This document shows positions 16,959 to 24,952 of a DNA stretch of 64,000 nt, one piece after another. Position 1 is the first letter of the stretch, and each line of letters starts with the position of its first letter. The DNA lies in contig NZ_CP047241.1 in the NCBI RefSeq assembly GCF_009856625.1, positions 3,224,001 to 3,288,000 of the forward strand, read 5' to 3'. The stretch is from Aquitalea denitrificans (GTDB lineage: Bacteria; Pseudomonadota; Gammaproteobacteria; Burkholderiales; Chromobacteriaceae). The position numbers and the translations under genes are program-made. Below the pieces are notes generated by a model. The model saw nothing but the letters and a program-made list of their open reading frames with translations, searched no databases and was not told the DNA's origin.

Positions 16959-17019
16959 TTAGCCATCCCGCACGGCCAGCGCTGCCCCGGCAGGCTGGCT
17001 GTTTTTCCCGGAGGATTCC

Positions 17020-17400
17020 ATGCCGCATTTCATCGTCGAATGCACCGACAATATCCGCGAGCAGGCCGACCTGCCCGGCCTGTTCGAAAAAGCCCATGCC
17101 TACCTGATTGGCACCGGTCTGTATCCGGTGGCCGGCATCCGCAGCCGCGCCGTCTGGCTGGACACCTGGCGCATGGCCGATGGCGAGGCGGACTACGCCT
17201 TTGTCCACATGAGCCTGAAAATCGGCCATGGCCGCACGTTTGAAGAGCGCGAACGCACCGCGCAGGGCCTGTTTGCGCTGATCAAGCAGCACTTCGCCCC
17301 GCTGTTTGATGCCCGCTATCTGGCGCTCACTTTTGAGCTGAGCGAGCTGGACGCCAAGCTCAGCTACAAGCACAACAATGTGCACCAGCGCTTCAAGTAA
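17020..17400 (+). CDS. hpaF: HpaF: 5-carboxymethyl-2-hydroxymuconate isomerase
   Basis: A 126-residue protein of the 4-oxalocrotonate tautomerase-related CHMI family, the same length as enteric HpaF. After initiator Met the chain begins PHFIVECTDNIREQADLPGL, so Pro2 is the general base expected for this superfamily. It catalyses ketonisation of 5-carboxymethyl-2-hydroxymuconate. WLDTWRMADGEADYAFVHM and HNNVHQRFK at the end also match. A Shine-Dalgarno GGAGG precedes the start. The MFS gene begins 8 bases after its stop. Confidence 0.95.
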   Translation: MPHFIVECTDNIREQADLPGLFEKAHAYLIGTGLYPVAGIRSRAVWLDTWRMADGEADYAFVHMSLKIGHGRTFEERERTAQGLFALIKQHFAPLFDARYLALTFELSELDAKLSYKHNNVHQRFK

Positions 17401-17408
17401 GCCGACCC

Positions 17409-18602
17409 ATGCATTCCGTCCGCAATCCGCAGCAGCAGGCCAGGCTGATCGTGCTACTCGGTGTGCTGGTGGCCTTCGGCCCCTTGTCCATCGACATGTA
17501 TTTGCCGGCCCTGCCCACCATTGCCGCCGATCTGGCTGCGCCGGTGGCGCGCATCCAGCTGACCATCGGCGGCTTTCTGGCCGGTTTCTGCGGCGGCATG
17601 CTGCTGTACGGCCCGCTGTCCGACCGCTATGGCCGCCGCCCGGTACTGCTGACTGGCCTCAGCCTGTATGTGCTGGCCAGCCTGGCTTGCGCTGCGGTGC
17701 AAACGGCAGAACAGCTGATTGCCCTGCGCGTGCTACAGGCCATGGGCGGTGGTGCGGCCACGGTGATGGCACGCGCCATCGTGCGCGATGCCTTTCCGCT
17801 GAGCGAAGCCAGCCATGTACTGACGCTGATGCAGCAGATCACCATGATCGCCCCCTTGCTGGCCCCGCTGCTGGGGGGCTGGCTGCTGTTGCTGGCCGGC
17901 TGGCGCAGCCTGTTCTTGCTGCTGGCGCTGCTGGGTGCGGTGTCGCTGGCGCTGGTGGTGTGGCAGTTGCCGGAAAGCCATCCGCCATCCGCTCGGTCGG
18001 ACATCACGCTGGGCAAAGCCTTCCGTGCCTACGGCCACCTGCTACAACACCTGCCTACCATGGGCTACAGCCTGGCGCTGGGGCTGAGCTTTGGCGCGAT
18101 GTTCGCCTACATCACCGGCTCGCCCTTTGTGTACATCCAGTACTTCGGCGTGGCCGCGCAGCATTACGGCTATTTGTTCGGGCTGAATATCGTCGCCATC
18201 GTGCTGTTCAGCCAGCTCAACCGACATCTGCTGCGGCGGCATGCCATCGACAGCCTGTTGCAATGGCAATGCGGCGTGGTGGCGCTGGCCGGGCTGGCAC
18301 TGTGGCTGCTGGGTGCACACAGCCTGTGGCTGACGGTGCTGCCACTGCTGTTCAGCGTGGGCATGACCGGCAGTATCGGCCCCAATGCCATGGCCCGGCT
18401 GCTGCAACTGCATGCCGACCGTGCCGGCGCGGTGATGGCGCTGGCGGTCTCCGGCCAGTTTGGCTGCGGCATGCTGGCCAGTGCGCTGGTGGCCAGCCTG
18501 TTTGACGGCAGCCCGCGCGCCATGTGCCTGCTGGTGATGGCCTGTGGTGTCGCTGCCTGGCTGAGTCTGCAATTGATCCGTTTTTCTCGGAAACCGACAT
18601 GA
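17409..18602 (+). CDS. MFS transporter of the Bcr/CflA type
   Basis: A 397-residue inner-membrane protein with 12 predicted hydrophobic segments. GPLSIDMYLPALPTIAADL at residues 20-40 and GPLSDRYGRRPVLLTG are hallmarks of the DHA1 Bcr/CflA subfamily, which usually exports drugs or metabolites. It sits 8 bases after hpaF and overlaps the SSADH gene by 4 bases (ATGA), so it is translated from the hpa operon. This position is not part of the enteric hpa cluster. A role in exporting toxic intermediates or in uptake of a pathway substrate is possible; sequence alone does not decide. Confidence 0.87.
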   Translation: MHSVRNPQQQARLIVLLGVLVAFGPLSIDMYLPALPTIAADLAAPVARIQLTIGGFLAGFCGGMLLYGPLSDRYGRRPVLLTGLSLYVLASLACAAVQTAEQLIALRVLQAMGGGAATVMARAIVRDAFPLSEASHVLTLMQQITMIAPLLAPLLGGWLLLLAGWRSLFLLLALLGAVSLALVVWQLPESHPPSARSDITLGKAFRAYGHLLQHLPTMGYSLALGLSFGAMFAYITGSPFVYIQYFGVAAQHYGYLFGLNIVAIVLFSQLNRHLLRRHAIDSLLQWQCGVVALAGLALWLLGAHSLWLTVLPLLFSVGMTGSIGPNAMARLLQLHADRAGAVMALAVSGQFGCGMLASALVASLFDGSPRAMCLLVMACGVAAWLSLQLIRFSRKPT

Positions 18603-20062
18603 ACTCCCACTCCCGCCCATCCGCATCCCTGCTGCGTGAACAGGCTTATATCAACGGCCAATGGCTGTCAGGCGCACAGCAGTTTGCCGTGCACAACCCG
18701 GCCAGCGGCGCACTGCTGGCACAAGTGGCCGATCTGTGCGCAGCAGAAACCCGCAGCGCCATTGCTGCCGCCAACGCCGCCCTGCCCGCCTGGCGGGCGC
18801 TGACTGCACAGCAGCGTGCCGCCATGTTGCTGCGCTGGCATGCGCTGATCCTGCAGCACCAGGGTGAACTGGCGGCGCTGATCAGCCAGGAGCAAGGCAA
18901 GCCCGCCGCAGAAAGCGCAGGCGAAATTGCCTACGGTGCCAGCTATATCGAATGGTTTGCCGAAGAGGGAAAACGCGCTTATGGCGAGGTGATTCCCAGC
19001 CCCTTTACCGACAAGCGCCTGCTCACCGTGCGGCAAGGCGTGGGCGTGGTGGCGGCCATCACGCCTTGGAATTTTCCGCACGCCATGGTTACCCGCAAGG
19101 TGGCCCCGGCGCTGGCCGCTGGCTGTACCGTGGTGCTGAAACCGGCAGCGGAAACGCCGCTGTCCGCACTGGCGCTGGCGGCGCTGGCCGAACAGGCTGG
19201 CCTGCCGCCCGGCGTATTCAATGTGGTCACCGGCAGCGATGCGGTGGCCATTGGCGGCGAGCTGACCGCCAGCCCGCTGGTGCGGGCGCTGAGCTTCACC
19301 GGCTCCACCGCTGTCGGCAAATTGCTGATGCGCCAGTGCGCCGACACGGTGAAAAAACTGGGGCTGGAGCTGGGTGGCAATGCGCCCTTCATCGTGTTTG
19401 ACGATGCCGATCTGGATGCTGCCGTGCAGGGCGCGCTGTTTGCCAAATTCCGCAACAGCGGCCAGACCTGTGTCTGCGCCAACCGCCTGCTGGTACAGGA
19501 CGGCATCTACGATGCCTTTGCCAGCAAACTTGCCGCCGCCGTAACGGCTTTGCAAGTGGGCCCGGCCAGCGAACCCGGCATGCAGCAAGGCCCGCTGATC
19601 AGCCAGGCCGCGGTGGCCAAGGTGCAGCGCCATATAGCCAACGCCGTCAGCCTGGGGGCAAGGGTGCTCAGCGGCGGTGCGCCGCATGCACGCGGCGGCA
19701 ACTTCTTTCAGCCTACGGTGCTGGCCGATGTCACCGAACAGATGCAGGTGGCACAGGAAGAAACCTTCGGCCCACTGGCTCCGCTGATCCGCTTTCAAGA
19801 CGAAGCAGAGGCCATCCGTCTGGCCAATAGCGGCGAGTCGGGCCTCGCCGCCTACTTCTACAGCCGCGATGTAAGCCGTTGCTGGCGGGTGGCCGAAGCC
19901 ATCGAAGCGGGGATGGTGGGCATCAACGAAGGGGCCATTTCCACCGCAGTCGCCCCGTTTGGCGGCATCAAGCAGTCCGGGCTGGGTCGCGAAGGCGGAC
20001 GGCTGGGGCTGGAAGAATTCATGGAAACCAAATACCTGTGCTTTGGCGGCATCGCCAACTGA
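18599..20062 (+). CDS. Succinate-semialdehyde dehydrogenase (GabD type)
   Basis: A 487-residue aldehyde dehydrogenase resembling GabD: QAYINGQWLSGA start, ITPWNFPHAMVTRKVAPALAAGC, Glu257 in LELGGNAPF and catalytic Cys291 in NSGQTCVCANR, the CVC arrangement of GabD-type enzymes. The hpa pathway ends with HpaI producing pyruvate and succinate semialdehyde, and this enzyme would convert the latter to succinate for the TCA cycle. The start ATG overlaps the stop of the MFS gene (ATGA), which rules out the longer open frame starting at 18524. Assignment rests on motifs and position; whether NAD or NADP is used is not clear. Confidence 0.9.
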   Translation: MNSHSRPSASLLREQAYINGQWLSGAQQFAVHNPASGALLAQVADLCAAETRSAIAAANAALPAWRALTAQQRAAMLLRWHALILQHQGELAALISQEQGKPAAESAGEIAYGASYIEWFAEEGKRAYGEVIPSPFTDKRLLTVRQGVGVVAAITPWNFPHAMVTRKVAPALAAGCTVVLKPAAETPLSALALAALAEQAGLPPGVFNVVTGSDAVAIGGELTASPLVRALSFTGSTAVGKLLMRQCADTVKKLGLELGGNAPFIVFDDADLDAAVQGALFAKFRNSGQTCVCANRLLVQDGIYDAFASKLAAAVTALQVGPASEPGMQQGPLISQAAVAKVQRHIANAVSLGARVLSGGAPHARGGNFFQPTVLADVTEQMQVAQEETFGPLAPLIRFQDEAEAIRLANSGESGLAAYFYSRDVSRCWRVAEAIEAGMVGINEGAISTAVAPFGGIKQSGLGREGGRLGLEEFMETKYLCFGGIAN

Positions 20063-20071
20063 GGAGACCAC

Positions 20072-20875
20072 ATGCTGACGCAAGACATCATCCACACTAC
20101 CGCCCGCCGCCTGCATCAGGCCGAACAGCAACGCGAGCAGATCCGCCAGATTTCGCTGGACTACCCGGACATCACTATTGAAGACGCCTATGCCATCCAG
20201 CGCTGCTGGGTGGAGATGAAGCTGGCTGAAGGCCGCACGATCAAGGGCCACAAGATCGGTCTGACTTCGCGTGCCATGCAGATGTCCTCGCAGATCAACG
20301 AGCCGGACTACGGCACCCTGCTGGACGACATGTTCTTCAATGATGGCAGCGACATTCCCACCAGCCGCTTCATCGTGCCGCGGGTAGAGGTGGAGCTAGC
20401 CTTCATTCTGGGCAAAGAGCTGAAAGGCCCGGACATCACCCTGTTCGATGTGTATCAGGCCACTGATTTTGTCATTCCGGCACTGGAAATCATCGACGCG
20501 CGCAGCCAGTCCATCGACCCGGCATCCGGCCGTCCGCGCAAGGTGTTCGACACCATTTCCGACAACGCCGCCAATGCCGGCGTGGTGATGGGCGGCCGCC
20601 CGGTGAAGCCGTCCGAGCTGGACCTGCGCTGGGTATCCGCGCTGATGTACCGCAACGGGGTGATCGAGGAATCCGGCGTGGCCGCGGCGGTGCTGAACCA
20701 CCCGGCCAACGGCGTGGCCTGGCTGGCCAACAAGCTGGCACCGTTTGATGTCAGCCTCAAGCCCGGTCAGGTGATTCTGGGTGGCTCCTTCACCCGCCCG
20801 GTGCCGGCGCGGGCTGGCGATACCTTCCATGTGGACTATGGCCCGCTGGGTGCCATCAGCTGCCGCTTTGTTTAG
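20072..20875 (+). CDS. hpaH: HpaH: 2-oxo-hept-4-ene-1,7-dioate hydratase
   Basis: A 267-residue member of the hydratase/decarboxylase branch of the FAH fold, the same length as enteric HpaH. It adds water to 2-oxohept-4-ene-1,7-dioate (an OHED intermediate) to give 4-hydroxy-2-oxoheptanedioate, the HpaI substrate. Diagnostic segments are AYAIQRCWVEMKLAEGR, GHKIGLTSRAMQMSSQI and FIVPRVEVELAFILG. AGGAGA precedes the ATG and the gene starts 9 bases after the SSADH stop. Gene order and length leave little doubt. Confidence 0.95.
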   Translation: MLTQDIIHTTARRLHQAEQQREQIRQISLDYPDITIEDAYAIQRCWVEMKLAEGRTIKGHKIGLTSRAMQMSSQINEPDYGTLLDDMFFNDGSDIPTSRFIVPRVEVELAFILGKELKGPDITLFDVYQATDFVIPALEIIDARSQSIDPASGRPRKVFDTISDNAANAGVVMGGRPVKPSELDLRWVSALMYRNGVIEESGVAAAVLNHPANGVAWLANKLAPFDVSLKPGQVILGGSFTRPVPARAGDTFHVDYGPLGAISCRFV

Positions 20876-20962
20876 ATCAGCGAACAAAAACCCTGCTGCT
20901 GCGTTGCGCCTCCTGGCCGTACACCTTGTACTGTCTGCGTCGGCGCGCCTTGCATCAGGGGC

Positions 20963-20981
20963 GCTGCGCTATTTTGTTAGC
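20963..20981 (+). repeat. Dispersed repeat copy 2 (GCTGCGCTATTTTGTTAGC)
   Basis: This is the second copy of the 19-base sequence at 15988-16006. It sits at the end of a roughly 90-base intergenic block (20895-20990) with rich internal complementarity (for example GCGCC and GGCGC repeats). Confidence 0.6.
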
Positions 20982-21007
20982 TGCTCTTGTTTTTTAAGGA
21001 AAATTCC

Positions 21008-21808
21008 ATGCAGAACCCATCCAACCGCTTCAAGGCTGCGCTGAAAAACGGTGAAGTGCAGATCGGCCTGTGGCTGAGCCTGGCCAGCCCCTACAGCGCC
21101 GAGCTGCTGGCCGGTGCCGGTTTCGACTGGCTGCTGATCGACGGCGAACACGCACCCAACACACTTACCGACATGCTGGGCCAGTTGCAGGCCATCGCCC
21201 CCTACCCCAGCCACCCGGTGGTGCGCCCGGTATGGAACGACCCGGTGCGCATCAAGCAGATTCTGGATATTGGCGCGCAAACCCTGCTGCTGCCCATGGT
21301 GCAGACCGCCGAAGAAGCGGCACTGGCGGTAGCCGCCACCCGCTATCCACCGCATGGCATCCGCGGGGTGGGCAGCGCCATTGCCCGCGCCTCGCGCTGG
21401 AACCGCATCGAGGGCTACCTCAAGCAGGCTGAACAAGAGCTGTGCGTGCTGGTGCAGATTGAAACCCGTCAGGGCCTTAACAATCTGGATGCCATTGCCG
21501 CCACGCCCGGCGTGGATGGCGTGTTCATCGGCCCGGCAGATTTGTCCGCCGACATGGGTTATCTCGGCCAGCCTGCCCACCCGGAAGTGCAAGCCGCCAT
21601 CGAACAGGCCATCGCCCGCATCCGCGCCCAGGGCAAGGCGGCCGGCATCCTGATGGCTGACGAGAAACTGGCCCGTTACTACATTGAGCTTGGCGCGCAG
21701 TTTGTCGCCGTCGGGGTGGACAGCACGGTGCTGGCGCGCAGTGCCGAAGCACTGGCCGGTCGCTTCAAGACTGGCGGCCAGCAGGCCGGTGCCAGTGGGG
21801 TGTACTGA
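21008..21808 (+). CDS. hpaI: HpaI: 4-hydroxy-2-oxoheptanedioate aldolase
   Basis: A 266-residue class II pyruvate aldolase (HpcH/HpaI family). It cleaves 4-hydroxy-2-oxoheptanedioate into pyruvate and succinate semialdehyde. Diagnostic stretches are IGLWLSLASPYSAELLAGAG, DWLLIDGEHAPN with catalytic His48, PVVRPVWNDP, the metal-binding Glu in QIETRQG, and GVFIGPADLSADMGY. ATG at 21008 is chosen because AAGGA precedes it; an in-frame upstream Met at 20987 lacks a site. It is the last enzyme of the lower pathway operon, separated from hpaH by 132 bases holding the dispersed repeat. Confidence 0.95.
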   Translation: MQNPSNRFKAALKNGEVQIGLWLSLASPYSAELLAGAGFDWLLIDGEHAPNTLTDMLGQLQAIAPYPSHPVVRPVWNDPVRIKQILDIGAQTLLLPMVQTAEEAALAVAATRYPPHGIRGVGSAIARASRWNRIEGYLKQAEQELCVLVQIETRQGLNNLDAIAATPGVDGVFIGPADLSADMGYLGQPAHPEVQAAIEQAIARIRAQGKAAGILMADEKLARYYIELGAQFVAVGVDSTVLARSAEALAGRFKTGGQQAGASGVY

Positions 21809-21866
21809 AACAAAACCGGGCAGCCTGCCGGGCTGTCCGCTGGCACTGTGTCCAGCCACCAGATAA

Positions 21867-21883
21867 TTAATATATTCAATTAA
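21867..21883. promoter_or_regulatory. Degenerate HpaR-like operator upstream of hpaX
   Basis: TTAATATATTCA matches TTAA-N4-TTAA at 11 of 12 positions, counting the N4 as free, and another TTAA follows at 21880-21883. The AT-rich patch is the likely promoter region for hpaX. Weaker than the three perfect sites. Confidence 0.35.
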
Positions 21884-22008
21884 CCACAACCGAAAGGACC
21901 GCACAGCCACTTAGCACACCGCAGCAAGGTGATCTGCCAGCAAGAGCAGGCACCACGACAAAGGACAACACGCCGGAACGCTCCCGGCACACAATAGAGG
22001 AGATGCGC

Positions 22009-23352
22009 ATGAGTCTGGATAAAGCCACGACCTGCCACACCGCGCCCGACCTGATGGATCAGGCGCGCAAGCACGACACACAGCAAGAACAACAGGTGAT
22101 TCGCAAAGTTTCCGGACGCTTGATCTGGTTTCTGTTCATCCTGTTCGTATTTTCCTTTCTGGACCGCATCAACATCGGCTTTGCCGGCCTCACCATGGCC
22201 AAAAGCCTGAACCTGACGGCCACCATGTTCGGCTTTGCCGCCACCATCTTTTACATCACCTACGTGTTGTGCGGCATTCCCAGCAACATGATGCTCAGCC
22301 GTATCGGTGCCCGGCGCTGGATGGCCGGCATCATGGTGGCCTGGGGCTTTGCCTCCACCGCCACCATGTTTGCCCATGACGCCACCAGCCTGTACATCCT
22401 GCGTGCGCTGGTGGGCATTACCGAAGCCGGCTTCCTGCCCGGCATGCTGGTCTACCTCACCCTCTGGTTTCCACGCGTCTACCGCGCCCGCGCCAATGCC
22501 CTGTTCATGATTGCCATGCCGGTGACCGCAGCACTGGGTTCGGTGGTATCCGGCTATCTGCTGGAAATGGACGGCATCTGGCAACTGGCCGGCTGGCAGT
22601 GGCTGTTTCTGGTGGAAGGCCTGCCTTCGGCCGTGCTGGGCGTGGTGGTGTGGTTCTATCTGGATGACTCGCCCGCCAAGGCGAAATGGCTCAGCCCGGA
22701 AGAAAAGCGCTGCCTGCAAGGCATGCTGGACGCCGAGGCACACCAGCCGGCCCAGCAACATTCCGGCGTAATGCACGAACTGCTGCAACCGACGGTGCTG
22801 AAATTCGCCTTCGCCTATTTCTGCCTGGTCAACACCCTGAGCATGGTGAATATCTGGGTGCCGCAAATCGTCAAAAGCTTCAATGCCGGCAGCAGCAATG
22901 TCACCATCGGCATCCTGGCCGCCATTCCGCAGCTGGGCACCATTTTGCTGATGCTGTGGTGGGGCGCGCGCTCCGACCGCACCCAGGAGCGCAAATGGCA
23001 TACCGTGCTGCCCATGCTGTTTGCCGCTGCAGGCTGGCTGCTGACGGCCTATGCCGGCGACCCGGTGGTGCGTCTGGCCGGCATCGTGATGGCTTCGGCC
23101 GGTTCCTTTACCGCCATGACCATTTTCTGGACCACCCCCGACACCACGCTATCGACCAAGGCCAAGGCAGTGGGCATTGCGCTGATCAACGCCACCGGCA
23201 ATATCGGTTCGGCGCTCAGCTCCTTCGTGGTGGGCTGGCTGAAGGACATGTCGCACAGCTTCACCAGCGGCCTGTTGTATGCGGTGGCCGCCTTATTGAT
23301 AGGTGCCCTGGTGTTTCTGCTGATTCCGCTGCAAAAGCCGGCACGCCACTGA
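22009..23352 (+). CDS. hpaX: HpaX: 4-hydroxyphenylacetate MFS permease
   Basis: A 447-residue inner-membrane transporter of the anion:cation symporter (ACS) branch of the MFS with about 12 membrane segments. It matches enteric HpaX closely: FSFLDRINIGFAGLTMAKSL, FYITYVLCGIPSNMML, then IGARRWMAGIMV, and EAGFLPGMLVYLTLWFP. It imports 4-hydroxyphenylacetate. GAGGAG ends at 22002, making ATG at 22009 a better start than the ATG at 22003 that abuts it. It has its own AT-rich promoter region and precedes the porin gene, forming an uptake unit across both membranes. Confidence 0.93.
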   Translation: MSLDKATTCHTAPDLMDQARKHDTQQEQQVIRKVSGRLIWFLFILFVFSFLDRINIGFAGLTMAKSLNLTATMFGFAATIFYITYVLCGIPSNMMLSRIGARRWMAGIMVAWGFASTATMFAHDATSLYILRALVGITEAGFLPGMLVYLTLWFPRVYRARANALFMIAMPVTAALGSVVSGYLLEMDGIWQLAGWQWLFLVEGLPSAVLGVVVWFYLDDSPAKAKWLSPEEKRCLQGMLDAEAHQPAQQHSGVMHELLQPTVLKFAFAYFCLVNTLSMVNIWVPQIVKSFNAGSSNVTIGILAAIPQLGTILLMLWWGARSDRTQERKWHTVLPMLFAAAGWLLTAYAGDPVVRLAGIVMASAGSFTAMTIFWTTPDTTLSTKAKAVGIALINATGNIGSALSSFVVGWLKDMSHSFTSGLLYAVAALLIGALVFLLIPLQKPARH

Positions 23353-23460
23353 GCCATTAACCCTTCCTTTTTTACCTGCACGGTGTCCGGCCTCAGGGCC
23401 GCACACCGCGACGGCCTGCGTCCATCAATCGCCAACGCAGGCCCAAACCGGAGCCATACC

Positions 23461-24639
23461 ATGCAAGGCAAACATCTTTGGGCAGCCCTGTTCCTGCTGC
23501 CACTGCTGGCCCACGCCGACGTCACCCTGTACGGCACGCTGGACGAAACCATCGAATCGGTCGGCACTCGTGGCGCTGCCAACGGTCAGGCTGGCAACAG
23601 CGTGCGCCGCATCAGTTCGGACAGTTCGCTGATCGGCTTCAAGGGCCGTGAAGAGCTGGGCAACGGACTGAGCGCCTACTGGCAACTGGAGAGCAATCTG
23701 TGGCTGGACAGCGCGCCGTCCTATGCCACCTTCGGCACCCGCGACAGTTTTGTCGGTCTGGCCACACCCGCCGGCAATGTGCAGGCCGGCCTGATCAGCC
23801 CGCCCACCCGCGTGGTGGCCGGCATGCTGGATGTCAATCAGGGCAATACCGGCATTGGCATGTCCGGCGCGCTGCTGGGCAAACTGGGCAATATCCTGTC
23901 CGCTGACGGCCTGTTGAAAAGCTATGGCAGCGCCACCCCGGCCGACGGTAATGGCAACACCCTGGTGCGCACCAGCCCCTTCGACACCCGCCGCAAGAAC
24001 GCCGTGCAGTACACCAGCCCCAGCTGGCAGGGGCTGACGGCAACCGTGGGCTATGACGCAGTGGAAACACGCGCCGCCGGTGCCAGCCATGCCGCCAGCG
24101 TGTTTGACCTCGGGCTGAGCTATCGCGGTGGCCCATGGCTGCTGACCTCCGCTTACGAGCGCATCGACACCGGTGTGGATGATGCTGCCAGCAGTACAAC
24201 CCAGTTCCGCCAGGTATGGAACCTGCGCGCTGGCGGCTACTACCGTTTTGGCGAAGTCAGCCGTATCGGCCTGCTGCTCGACCACACGGATGGCAAGCTC
24301 ACCCCCACTGCCGCCGCCAGTTATCAGGGCAGCAGCCTCAGCCAGAATGTGTGGTATGCCCAGGCCGTTATCGGCGTCGGCGACCATGGACGGCTGATCA
24401 GCCAGTATGGCGAGTCCGGCAAGCTGCAAGGCAGCGCAGCCAGCGATAGCGGGCGGGCACGCCATGCCGAGCTGGGCTACGAATACGACCTGTCGCGTCA
24501 CACCACGCTGAAGGCCCTCTATGCGCAAATCTGGAATCATGGCAGCGCCGCCTATGATTTCGGCTTCAGCAGTATTGGCAGTGTGCCCGCCGGCAGTACG
24601 GTGCACGGGCTCGCCATGGGTCTGCGCCACAGCTTCTGA
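23461..24639 (+). CDS. Gram-negative porin, Neisseria/Burkholderia type
   Basis: A 392-residue outer-membrane porin. A signal peptide ends at AHA near residue 19, and the mature chain starts DVTLYGTLDETIESV, the usual first strand of betaproteobacterial trimeric porins. GFKGREELGNGLSAYWQLES is the family signature, and the chain ends with the terminal phenylalanine (GLRHSF) needed for outer-membrane assembly. It lies 108 bases after hpaX and before a strong terminator, so it probably serves substrate entry for the 4-HPA pathway, which is inference from position. The start at 23461 is set by the signal peptide. Confidence 0.9.
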   Translation: MQGKHLWAALFLLPLLAHADVTLYGTLDETIESVGTRGAANGQAGNSVRRISSDSSLIGFKGREELGNGLSAYWQLESNLWLDSAPSYATFGTRDSFVGLATPAGNVQAGLISPPTRVVAGMLDVNQGNTGIGMSGALLGKLGNILSADGLLKSYGSATPADGNGNTLVRTSPFDTRRKNAVQYTSPSWQGLTATVGYDAVETRAAGASHAASVFDLGLSYRGGPWLLTSAYERIDTGVDDAASSTTQFRQVWNLRAGGYYRFGEVSRIGLLLDHTDGKLTPTAAASYQGSSLSQNVWYAQAVIGVGDHGRLISQYGESGKLQGSAASDSGRARHAELGYEYDLSRHTTLKALYAQIWNHGSAAYDFGFSSIGSVPAGSTVHGLAMGLRHSF

Positions 24640-24692
24640 CGCCAAACTCGCTCCAGATGGGCAGATTCTCCTTTCAGCTGCACCATCCTTGT

Positions 24693-24723
24693 CAGCCGCT
24701 CCTTGCTGGGCGGCTGTTTTTTT
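24693..24723 (+). terminator. Rho-independent terminator after the porin gene
   Basis: CAGCCGC (24693-24699) pairs with GCGGCTG (24710-24716), followed by seven T residues. It isolates the hpaX-porin unit from the hydroxylase promoter. Confidence 0.85.
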
Positions 24724-24757
24724 GCCGCATCTGCCTTTTGGTGCAAGGTCGAATCAA

Positions 24758-24774
24758 TCCATGAAAAGTACAGT
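24758..24774 (+). promoter_or_regulatory. Candidate HpaA site, copy 3 (hydroxylase genes)
   Basis: TCCATGAAAAGTACAGT is identical to 12744-12760. It is framed by AATCAATCC (24752) and AATCAACC (24775), a direct repeat about two helix turns apart. HpaA in enterics activates the hydroxylase genes, which fits this position. Confidence 0.58.
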
Positions 24775-24914
24775 AATCAACCTGAAACTTGTATTTCATG
24801 GCTATTGGGTGGGCTACATAATGCAGTCAGCAAGCACAGCTTCCGCGCTCGTCAGACCACAACAACACCAGGTGCAAGCTAGCTGCCGTATTGCCTTGTT
24901 CACGGCACAAATAC

Positions 24915-24926
24915 TTAACTTATTAA
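24915..24926. promoter_or_regulatory. Candidate HpaR operator upstream of the hydroxylase gene
   Basis: TTAACTTATTAA, a third perfect TTAA-N4-TTAA, lies 26 bases before the start codon within the likely -10/+1 region. Confidence 0.6.
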
Positions 24927-24952
24927 TAAAATACATGCAACAGGAGACATTC

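Larger units (their letters stand above)
24640..24952. promoter_or_regulatory. Control region of the 4-HPA hydroxylase genes
   Basis: This 313-base region has no gene of its own. It contains the porin terminator (24693-24723), the candidate HpaA element (24758-24774), a perfect candidate HpaR operator (24915-24926) and CAGGAG before the start at 24953. The layout mirrors the hpaG1 control region. Confidence 0.65.
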
